In this document: in pieces, positions 23,604 to 30,808 of the stretch | How the letters are laid out: each line of letters starts with the position of its first letter | How positions within the stretch are numbered: the first letter of the stretch is position 1 | NCBI GenBank assembly: GCA_041166025.1 | Contig: JBEAMJ010000036.1 | Location: forward strand, 1 to 42,751 | From: UBA7672 sp041166025 | Lineage (GTDB): Bacteria; Pseudomonadota; Alphaproteobacteria; Caulobacterales; Hyphomonadaceae | DNA length: 42,751 nucleotides | Reading direction: 5' to 3' | The notes under the pieces: model-generated | Seen by the model: only the letters and a program-made list of their open reading frames with translations | The model's database searches: none | Told to the model about the DNA's origin: nothing | Made by a program: the position numbers and the translations under genes

Positions 23604-26288
23604 ATGACGTCCAAGACTCAGCCTGCGAAATCCGGACACCCGGCGGGCGTCAACGCCATCCGCGCCGCTTTCCTCGACTATTTCGCCAAGGCCGGCCACG
23701 CCGTGAAGCCGTCATCCTCGCTGGTGCCGCAGGGCGATAACACGCTGCTCTTCACCAATGCCGGCATGGTGCAGTTCAAGAACATCTTCACCGGCGCGGA
23801 GAAGCCCTTTGCCCCACGCGCGGCGACGTCGCAGAAATGCGTTCGCGCCGGCGGCAAGCACAACGACCTCGACAATGTCGGCTACACGGCGCGCCATCTC
23901 ACCTTCTTCGAGATGCTCGGCAACTTCTCGTTCGGCGACTATTTCAAGGAACTGGCGATCGAGCATGCCTGGACCCTGGTTACGCGCGACTTCGGCCTGC
24001 CGAAGGACAAGCTGCTGGTCACGGTCTATCACGACGACGATGAGGCGGCCGGCTACTGGAAGAAGATTGCCGGGCTGCCAGACTCGAAGATCATCCGGAT
24101 CGCGACCAACGACAATTTCTGGATGATGGGCGACACGGGTCCGTGTGGGCCGTGCTCGGAAATCTTCATCGATCGCGGCGAGCATATCTGGGGCGGGCCT
24201 CCCGGGTCTCCCGAACAGGACGGCGACCGGTTCCTCGAATTCTGGAACCTTGTCTTCATGCAGTTCGAGCAGTTCAACGACGGTCGCCCGCGCGTGCCGC
24301 TGCCGAAGCCGTCGATCGACACCGGCATGGGCCTCGAGCGCATCTCTGCAATCATGCAGGGCGTAGATTCGGTGTTCGAAACCGATCTCTTCGCAAACCT
24401 CATCGCGGCCGGCGAGGAACTCTACAAGGTGAAGGCGCAGGGCGACCAGACCGCTTCCTTCCGCGTGATCGCGGACCACCTGCGCTCGGCCTGCTTCCTC
24501 ATCGCCGATGGCGTCTCGCCCTCGAACGAGGGCAGGGGCTATGTGCTCCGCCGCATCATGCGCCGCGCCATGCGTCATGCCCACATCCTCGGCACGCGCG
24601 AGCCGAACATGTACCGTCTCGTCGGCGCGCTCGCCAAGGAGATGGGCGAAGCCTATCCGGACCTCATCCGCGCCCAGCCCGCCATCGAAAGCGCTTTCAG
24701 CCAGGAAGAGCAGAGCTTCCAGCGTACGCTCGGCCGCGGCCTTGCGCTGCTGGATGAGGAGACCGCCGCGCTCGGAACGGGCGGCGTGCTCAAGGGCGAG
24801 GTCGCCTTCAAGCTCTACGACACCTACGGCTTCCCGCTTGACCTCACGCAGGATGTGCTGCGCGCGCGCGGCATGACGGTGGACGAGCCCGGCTACGAGG
24901 CTGCGATGAAGGAGCAGCGCGAGCGCAGTCAGGAGCACTCCAAATTCGCGGCCGGCGATGGTTCGGGCGAGATCTGGTTCGCGGTGCGCGATGCGTCCGG
25001 CGCGACAAACTTCCAGGGCTATGAAGCGGAGGAAACCTCCGGACGACTCGTCACCGCGCTCGCCGGCGGCGCGCAGGTGAAGGCGCTCAAGGCAGGCGAC
25101 AGGGCCGAACTGGTTTTCGACCAGACGCCGTTCTACGCGGAGTCCGGCGGTCAGGCGGGTGACAAGGGCGAGATCTTCTTCCCCGGCGGCGGCCGCTTCC
25201 GCGTCGATGATGTGCAGAAGCGGGCGAGCGATGTTTTCGCGCATGTGGGTGAAATGCTCTCCGGCGGCGCCAACGTTGGCGACGTCGCCGAACTGAAGAT
25301 CGATCGCATCCGCCGTGCGCGCATCCGCGCCAACCATTCGGCGACGCACCTGCTGCATGCGGCGCTGCGCAACCGGCTCGGCAAGCACGTCACGCAGAAG
25401 GGCTCCCTGGTCGAGGCCGACTATTTCCGCTTCGACTTCTCGCACACGGCGCCGATGACGCGCGAGGACATCGAGGCCGTCGAGGCCGAGGTGAACGCCG
25501 TGATCCGCCAGAATGCGCCGGCGGAAATCCGCGTGATGGCGCCGGAGAAGGCGATCGAGGCCGGCGCGATGGCGCTTTTCGGCGAGAAGTATGGCGATGA
25601 GGTCCGCGTCCTCCGCCTCGGTAATTCCGTGAGTGAGTCGAGCGCGCCTTATTCCGTGGAACTCTGTGGCGGCACGCATGTCGCGCGTACCGGAGACATC
25701 GCGGTGTTCGTGGTGACCTCCGAAGGCGGCGTCGCGCAGGGCGTGCGCCGCATCGAGGGTGTCACCGGCGCTGCAGCTCTCGATTTCCTGAAATCGCGCG
25801 CCGCCATCGCGCGCGAGATCGCCGATCAGTTCAAGGTTCCGCTGGCCGATGCGCCCGCGCGGGTCGCCGCGCTCGCGGATCAGCGCAAGAAGCTCGAGGC
25901 CGAGCTCGCTGACGCGCGCAAGAAACTCGCAATGGGAGGCGGCGGAGCGGCCTCCGGACCTGAAGACATCAATGGGGTCAAGTTCATCGGCAAGGTGGTC
26001 GATGTGCCGGCGAAGGACCTTAAGGGGCTTGCCGACGACGCCAAGAAGTCACTTGGCTCAGGCGTCGCCGTGTTTGTGGCAACGTCCGAAGGCAAGGCAA
26101 CCGTCGTCGTGGGCGTGACCGACGACCTGACGAAGCGCTTTCCTGCGGGCGATCTCGTCACGAGGGCGGTGCAGGCCGTCGGCGGCGCCAAGGGCGGCGG
26201 CCGTCCGGACATGGCGCAGGGCGGCGGCCCTGACGGCGAGAAGGCTGCCGACGCCATCGCAGCTGTGAAGGCCGCGCTGGCCGGATAG
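23604..26288 (+). CDS. alaS: Alanyl-tRNA synthetase
   Basis: An 894-residue class IIc synthetase that charges tRNA-Ala and edits mischarged Ser and Gly. The catalytic N-terminus has FTNAGMVQFKNIFTG, the arginine block HNDLDNVGYTARHLTFFEMLGNFSFG (motif 2 region) and GPCGPCSEIF. The editing domain has HSATH with His578 and His582 and the fourth ligand set CGGTH (Cys688 to His692). The C-terminal C-Ala domain ends in the Gly-rich GGGRPDMAQGGGPDG. Length is typical. GGAG (23594-23597) is 6 bases before the ATG. It lies downstream of recA on the same strand, as in many Alphaproteobacteria, but a strong terminator separates them. Confidence 0.98.
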   Translation: MTSKTQPAKSGHPAGVNAIRAAFLDYFAKAGHAVKPSSSLVPQGDNTLLFTNAGMVQFKNIFTGAEKPFAPRAATSQKCVRAGGKHNDLDNVGYTARHLTFFEMLGNFSFGDYFKELAIEHAWTLVTRDFGLPKDKLLVTVYHDDDEAAGYWKKIAGLPDSKIIRIATNDNFWMMGDTGPCGPCSEIFIDRGEHIWGGPPGSPEQDGDRFLEFWNLVFMQFEQFNDGRPRVPLPKPSIDTGMGLERISAIMQGVDSVFETDLFANLIAAGEELYKVKAQGDQTASFRVIADHLRSACFLIADGVSPSNEGRGYVLRRIMRRAMRHAHILGTREPNMYRLVGALAKEMGEAYPDLIRAQPAIESAFSQEEQSFQRTLGRGLALLDEETAALGTGGVLKGEVAFKLYDTYGFPLDLTQDVLRARGMTVDEPGYEAAMKEQRERSQEHSKFAAGDGSGEIWFAVRDASGATNFQGYEAEETSGRLVTALAGGAQVKALKAGDRAELVFDQTPFYAESGGQAGDKGEIFFPGGGRFRVDDVQKRASDVFAHVGEMLSGGANVGDVAELKIDRIRRARIRANHSATHLLHAALRNRLGKHVTQKGSLVEADYFRFDFSHTAPMTREDIEAVEAEVNAVIRQNAPAEIRVMAPEKAIEAGAMALFGEKYGDEVRVLRLGNSVSESSAPYSVELCGGTHVARTGDIAVFVVTSEGGVAQGVRRIEGVTGAAALDFLKSRAAIAREIADQFKVPLADAPARVAALADQRKKLEAELADARKKLAMGGGGAASGPEDINGVKFIGKVVDVPAKDLKGLADDAKKSLGSGVAVFVATSEGKATVVVGVTDDLTKRFPAGDLVTRAVQAVGGAKGGGRPDMAQGGGPDGEKAADAIAAVKAALAG

Positions 26289-26350
26289 AACGCGCAGTTT
26301 GACGGCGGCGCGCGCGGCTTTCATACTTCCCAGAAAGCAGGGGAAGGCGA

Positions 26351-26917
26351 ATGCGTCTTCATCATGTTGTAGGCATGTGTCTGCTGGCGCTGACACCGGC
26401 ATGCACGTCGGCGCCACCAGGCGCCGAGAACCTTCCTCCAGTGCAAGAACCGCTGTGCGCGCCCGGCGTTTCGCTGGGCAAGGTCGTGATCGCGCCGCTT
26501 ACGCGCTGGCGCTCTGACCAGAAGGAGCCTGAGGTGCGCGAGGCGATCGCCATGAGGGCCATCAAGGCGGTCGCGCCCGCCATAGCTTGCGCCTCCGCAT
26601 CGCGGGTTCTGGAGATCGCTCCCGATGCTGGTCCGGGCGGCGCCATAGCCTCTGCCAAGGCAGATGGCGCCACGACGCTGCTATTGGTCCGCATCGAAGA
26701 GCTTGGTCCGATCGCCATCCTCTCCTTTCCTGCGCTGTGGAGCACATGGAGCGATGTGAAATTCACGCTCGACGCCGTCGCCGTGCAGACGGGGGAAAGC
26801 CTCCGGAGCATTCCCCATCACAGGCAGAAGGGCGGCGCATTCGAAGCGCGCGGGCTAGAGCCGCTTCAGGGGGAAATGGAAGCTGCGTTGAGGGATGTCA
26901 TTCTCGGCGGTCGGTAG
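26351..26917 (+). CDS. Putative lipoprotein, unknown function
   Basis: A 188-residue protein with a signal peptide RLHHVVGMCLLALTPACTSA (lipobox TPAC) and a short Pro-rich linker. The mature region (GKVVIAPLTRWRSDQKE, AMRAIKAVAPAIACASASRVLEIA, GATTLLLVRIEELGPIAIL) alternates beta and helix and resembles the small periplasmic lipoproteins that form an alpha/beta sandwich, but no specific family is clear. Two Cys (in PLCAPG and IACASA) could form a disulphide. GGGGAAGG precedes the ATG. It lies 62 bases after alaS and ends at a bidirectional terminator shared with icd. Confidence 0.65.
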   Translation: MRLHHVVGMCLLALTPACTSAPPGAENLPPVQEPLCAPGVSLGKVVIAPLTRWRSDQKEPEVREAIAMRAIKAVAPAIACASASRVLEIAPDAGPGGAIASAKADGATTLLLVRIEELGPIAILSFPALWSTWSDVKFTLDAVAVQTGESLRSIPHHRQKGGAFEARGLEPLQGEMEAALRDVILGGR

Positions 26918-26926
26918 CGCAAATGA

Positions 26927-26955
26927 AAAGGCCCGCGGATTTTCCGCGGGCCTTT
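26927..26955. terminator. Bidirectional terminator between the lipoprotein gene and icd
   Basis: A perfect 13-bp inverted repeat with a 3-base loop: AAAGGCCCGCGGA - TTT - TCCGCGGGCCTTT. The A-run on one side and T-run on the other serve both convergent genes. It starts 9 bases after the plus-strand stop and ends 22 bases before the icd stop. Confidence 0.85.
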
Positions 26956-26977
26956 GCAGTCCTGGCTGGCGTGCGCC

Positions 26978-28195
26978 TTACTTCGACATTGCTTCCTGGA
27001 AGTTGGACGCAATCTTCTCGATGAAGCCTTCTGTGGTGAGCCACGGCTGATCCGGACCGATCAACAGCGACAGGTCCTTCGTCATGAAGCCCGCTTCCAC
27101 GGTGGCGATAACCGTCTTTTCGAGGGTTTCCGAGAACCTGGCGAGGTCCGCATTGCCGTCCAGCTTTGCGCGGTGGGCGAGGCCACGCGTCCAGGCGAAG
27201 ATCGAGGCGACCGAGTTGGTCGAGGTCGACTTGCCCTGCTGGTGCGCACGGTAGTGACGGGTCACGGTGCCATGGGCGGCTTCGGCTTCCACCGTCTTTC
27301 CGTCCGGCGTCATCAACACCGACGTCATCAGGCCGAGCGAGCCGTAGCCCTGGGCCACGGTGTCGGACTGCACGTCGCCATCATAGTTCTTGCACGCCCA
27401 AACATAGCCGCCCGACCATTTCAGCGACGCCGCCACCATGTCGTCGATCAGGCGATGCTCGTACGTGCCGCCGAATTCCTTGAACTTGTCGGCGAACTCG
27501 GCGTCGAACACCTCTTGAAAGATGTCCTTGAAGCGGCCGTCATACGCCTTGAGGATCGTGTTCTTGGTCGAGAGGTAGACCGGCCACTTCCGCTGCAGGC
27601 CATAGTTGAACGAGGCGCGGGCGAAGTCGCGGATGGACTTGTCGACGTTGAACATGCCCATGGCGATGCCGGGGCTGGAGAAGTTGAACACTTCGTGCTC
27701 GATCGGTTCGCCGCCGCCTTCGGGCGTGAACTTGATGGTAAGTTTACCAGGACCGGGCACCTTGAAATCCGTCGCGCGATACTGGTCGCCGAAGGCGTGA
27801 CGGCCGACCACCACCGGCTGTGTCCAGCCTGGAACCAGCCGCGGCACGTTCTTCATCACGATGGGCTCGCGGAAAACGACGCCATCGAGGATATTGCGGA
27901 TCGTGCCGTTGGGCGACTTCCACATCTTCTTGAGGTTGAACTCCTTCACGCGGGCTTCGTCCGGCGTGATCGTCGCGCACTTCACGGCGACGCCATACTT
28001 CTTGGTCGCTTCCGCCGAGTCGATCGTCACCTGGTCGTTGGTGGCGTCGCGGTTCTCGATCGACAGGTCGTAATACTTCAGGTCGATATCGAGATAGGGC
28101 AGGATCAGCCGCTCCTTGATAAGCGCCCAGATGATGCGGGTCATCTCGTCGCCGTCCATTTCCACGACGGGGTTTGCAACCTTGATGACGGCCAT
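26978..28195 (-). CDS. icd: NADP-dependent isocitrate dehydrogenase
   Basis: A 405-residue TCA-cycle enzyme that oxidatively decarboxylates isocitrate to 2-oxoglutarate, giving NADPH. The start (KVANPVVEMDGDEMTRIIW), the substrate loop (TKKYGVAVKCATITPDEARV, KSPNGTIRNILDG) and TVEAGFMTKDLSLL are those of the eukaryote-like homodimeric subfamily, common in Alphaproteobacteria and distinct from E. coli Icd. The phosphate-binding Arg and metal-binding Asp blocks (YDGRFKDIFQEVFDAEFADKF, HRLIDDMVA) are present. ATG at 28195 is chosen because AGGAGC lies just upstream; the longer frame has no known leader. It is divergent from trmJ across 137 bases. Confidence 0.97.
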   Translation of the reverse strand: MAVIKVANPVVEMDGDEMTRIIWALIKERLILPYLDIDLKYYDLSIENRDATNDQVTIDSAEATKKYGVAVKCATITPDEARVKEFNLKKMWKSPNGTIRNILDGVVFREPIVMKNVPRLVPGWTQPVVVGRHAFGDQYRATDFKVPGPGKLTIKFTPEGGGEPIEHEVFNFSSPGIAMGMFNVDKSIRDFARASFNYGLQRKWPVYLSTKNTILKAYDGRFKDIFQEVFDAEFADKFKEFGGTYEHRLIDDMVAASLKWSGGYVWACKNYDGDVQSDTVAQGYGSLGLMTSVLMTPDGKTVEAEAAHGTVTRHYRAHQQGKSTSTNSVASIFAWTRGLAHRAKLDGNADLARFSETLEKTVIATVEAGFMTKDLSLLIGPDQPWLTTEGFIEKIASNFQEAMSK

Positions 28196-28332
28196 GGCAG
28201 TGCTCCTGAAACGCAATTCCGGGCGGCTATACCAGACGGACGGCGATGCACAATGGTCCGAAAAAAGCCATTCGCAAGCGCCGCGAACTGCAGAGCATTC
28301 CGTTCCATCGGGTTCCACCCTAGAAGGCCAGT

Positions 28333-29070
28333 ATGACGTCTACCGCCTTCATCCTCGTGGCCCCGCAGATGGGCGAGAATATCGGCGCGGCAGCGCGCGT
28401 GATGGCCAATTTCGGGCTTGTCGACCTGCGGCTTGTCGCCCCGCGCGATGGCTGGCCCAATCCGGCGGCCGAGACGATGAGCGCGGGCGCGTTACCGGAT
28501 GTGGTGACCGTCACTGTGTTCGAGACGGTGGAGCAGGCCATTGCGGATTGCGGCTTCGTCCTTGCGACGACAGCGCGTCCGCGCGGGATGGAGAAGCCCG
28601 TCTTCGGCGCCGCCGAAGCGGTTGTGCGTGTCCGTGCTTTGCCAGTTCGCGCGGGCGTCCTGTTCGGCGCTGAGCGGGCAGGGCTGCCGAACGAAGCGGT
28701 TGCGCTGGCCGACGCCATCCTTTCCTTCCCCGTCGCGGCTGGTTTTGCCTCGCTCAACCTCGCTCAGGCCGTGGCGCTGATCGCGCATGCCATTGTCGAG
28801 GCCGGCGCCAGCGGCCCTCCGCCGGCGTTCGAGGGCGTCGATGCGCCGGCGCCGCGCCACGAACTCATCGCGATGATGGAGCATTTCGAAACGGAGCTTG
28901 ATCGCGCGGGTTTCTTCTTTCCGCAGGAGAAGCGCGCGCCGATGGTGCAAAACCTGCGCAATGCCTTCACGCGGGCAGGGTGGACGTCACAGGAGGTCTC
29001 GACCTTCCGGGGAGCGGTCAAGGCGCTCGCGCTTGGCCGCGGAAAGGCGCGCATAAGCCGCCCTGACTAA
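28333..29070 (+). CDS. trmJ: tRNA (cytidine/uridine-2'-O-)-methyltransferase, TrmJ-like (SPOUT)
   Basis: A 245-residue methyltransferase that 2'-O-methylates position 32 of several tRNAs using AdoMet. The family motifs are AFILVAPQMGENIGAAARVM with the conserved Asn-Ile-Gly-Ala-Ala-Ala-Arg (15-21), TTARPRGM, the cofactor knot loop LFGAERAGLPNEAV and FPVAAGFASLNLAQAV. The C-terminal helix extension (HELIAMMEHFETELDRAGFF) is typical for TrmJ rather than TrmL or TrmH. AAGG lies just before the ATG. No sign of damage. Fairly sure of subfamily, certain of the superfamily. Confidence 0.92.
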   Translation: MTSTAFILVAPQMGENIGAAARVMANFGLVDLRLVAPRDGWPNPAAETMSAGALPDVVTVTVFETVEQAIADCGFVLATTARPRGMEKPVFGAAEAVVRVRALPVRAGVLFGAERAGLPNEAVALADAILSFPVAAGFASLNLAQAVALIAHAIVEAGASGPPPAFEGVDAPAPRHELIAMMEHFETELDRAGFFFPQEKRAPMVQNLRNAFTRAGWTSQEVSTFRGAVKALALGRGKARISRPD

Positions 29071-29200
29071 TCCCGTCTCTCGGCTCGGCAGGCGAGCTGC
29101 TCCGTTGGGGTCAGCGCCTTGCTGACTCGCGGCCGTCAGCCGCTTAAGCTTGTCCGGAGGGTGGCCTTCAGGACACGCCCGGTGGACGGTGGAGGGGAAC

Positions 29201-30226
29201 ATGCTGAAGACTGTGTTGGTATCCGCGTTGGCAGCGGCGTCCGGCTTTGCCGGATGGATGGGGGGCAGCATCTGGCCCGCCCCGCCCGAATGGACGGATG
29301 CGGTCGACCGTACCGCAACCGACCTGCGCGCCCGGTTCAGGTTGGAACGGGTCAGCTTCGATGGACTGCGCGATTTGCTTCCCGCAGAGCGCTTTGCGGA
29401 GATCAAGAGTGAGATGACGCAGCTTGCGGTCGCGACAGGGGAGTTGATCGTCGTCGATCGCTCGCCCGGCACGCTTGAGGAGCAGCTCGACAACCTCGCG
29501 CTCGATGCGGCGTCGGCCGTGCCGGATGGCATGGAGGTGATGACGCTTCCGGCCGCGCCGCCGCCCGCTGCGACCGCCGGCGCAACGCCTGAAGCCGGCG
29601 CGACCGCAGCGACGACCCCGCCTGCGCCATCGCCGGTTCCGTCTCCGCCCGGCGCGACGCAGGTGGTCGTTCCCTCGGCGCCGCCCGCCGTGGTGTCGCA
29701 AGTTTTTCCGACGAAGCTCGAACTATGCCCGCGCATGGATGTGTCGAACGCGCCATCGAGCGCGCAGGGCGTGGTCAGCAACTATCGGCAGTTCGTGCGC
29801 GTGAAGTAGGCGCGAATCGCAATTTTCCCGACGCCGGGCGCTTGCCTGTCGTCAGGCTTCGGTCCGCGCAATGACCGGCTGCACAAGGGGCTCGATTTCC
29901 ACGCGGATGTCGGCGTCCCCGTCCTGGCCGGCGGCGATGGCCAGATCGTCGAGATCAAGTACCGCGAGGATTACGGCAACGTGATCCTGATCGATCACGG
30001 CGGCGGCGTGTTCACGCGCTATGCGTATCTGGCGTCTTTCGCGCGTGGCCTCTCTTCCGGCGTCACTGTGAGAGCCGGCGATCCGCTCGGGCTGATGGGC
30101 AATTCGGGGAGCTACCAGATCCCGATCCACCTCCACTACGAGTTGCTGATCGGCGATTACAACACGCCCAAGGGATCGTTTGGCCTTCAGCCCGCTGATC
30201 CCTTCTCATTTCCGGCGGCGCCGTAA
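29201..30226 (+). pseudogene. M23 peptidoglycan endopeptidase (LytM-type) gene interrupted by an in-frame TAG
   Basis: A 342-codon frame from ATG 29201 (GGAGGGG at 29191-29197) to TAA at 30224-30226, with one TAG at codon 203 (29807-29809). Residues 1-202 have a signal/anchor (LKTVLVSALAAASGFAGW), a helical region and a Pro/Ala/Thr linker (about 125-175). Beyond the stop, in the same frame, ARIAIFPTPGACLSSGFGPR leads into a complete M23 domain: HKGLD with His228 and Asp232, then HLHYE with His310 and His312, all Zn or catalytic residues of LytM peptidases. No ATG start suits the second half alone. If read through, the product would cut cross-links in peptidoglycan. Cause is open, as for recA. 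It lies directly upstream of the BlaI/M56 pair. Confidence 0.85.
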
Positions 30227-30250
30227 GGCGCCAGCAGAAATCTGCGTGAG

Positions 30251-30316
30251 AACTAGAAATCTAGTTGACAGGGATATCGACAATCGGCAAAGGTCGGGAC
30301 ACCTAAGGAACTAGTT
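30251..30316 (+). promoter_or_regulatory. Candidate BlaI operators with a promoter -35 box
   Basis: Two AACTAG-type palindromes lie upstream of blaI: AACTAGAAATCTAGTT (30251-30266, 7-bp arms, 2-base centre) and AACTAGTT (30309-30316) within GGAACTAGTTGTTCC. The first overlaps TTGACA (30265-30270), a perfect -35 box. No convincing -10 is present 17 bases on. BlaI-family repressors bind paired palindromes near their own promoter, so autoregulation is likely. Confidence 0.55.
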
Positions 30317-30412
30317 GTTCCGGCGCAGGTCAGGACGTCGAGCAAGAGCCAAAGGCCAGAAGAAGCACGGAGAAGACCCGGACCGCCGGGCACCACAAAA
30401 GAGAAACACGCC

Positions 30413-30808
30413 ATGCCGAAGCCAAAATCCGACGTCCTGACCGAAGCCGAACAGCGCGTGATGCGCGTGCTGTGGGAGAAGGGGGAGGCTAGCGTTCGCG
30501 ACGTGACAGACGCGCTCGAAGCCACCTATCCCGTCGCCTACAACACCGTACTGACGCTTCTGCGTATCCTGACAGAGAAGGACTATGTCGTTCCGCGGCA
30601 GGACGGCCGCGCCTTCATCTACAAACCCACCGTATCGCGCGCCGAGGCCCGCTCGCGCGCGCTGCGCAAGGTCGTGTCGACGTTCTTCGAGGGGTCGCCC
30701 ACCGCCCTTGCCCAACATCTCATCAGAAGCGAGACCCTGAGCCCGGACGAACTCCAGGCGCTAAAGGACGAACTCGACAGCATCTCCCCGGAGGATGGCA
30801 ATGACTGA
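30413..30808 (+). CDS. BlaI/MecI/CopY-family transcriptional repressor
   Basis: A 131-residue winged-helix repressor. The DNA-binding domain (LTEAEQRVMRVLWEKGEA, VAYNTVLTLLRILTEKDYV) is followed by the C-terminal dimerisation region (SRALRKVVSTFFEGSPTALAQHLI, SPDELQALKDEL), which in BlaI and MecI contains the cleavage site that relieves repression. The family regulates beta-lactamase, efflux or copper genes. Its target here is probably its own operon. The stop overlaps the M56 gene start (30795-30808), so both are translated together, the usual blaI-blaR1 arrangement. Confidence 0.93.
   Translation: MPKPKSDVLTEAEQRVMRVLWEKGEASVRDVTDALEATYPVAYNTVLTLLRILTEKDYVVPRQDGRAFIYKPTVSRAEARSRALRKVVSTFFEGSPTALAQHLIRSETLSPDELQALKDELDSISPEDGND

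Noticed and set aside
29981..30226. M23 domain tail as a separate small gene starting at ATG 29981
   Set aside because: That start lies inside the domain after the first Zn ligand block (HKGLD), so the product would be non-functional; the same frame extends back to the TAG.
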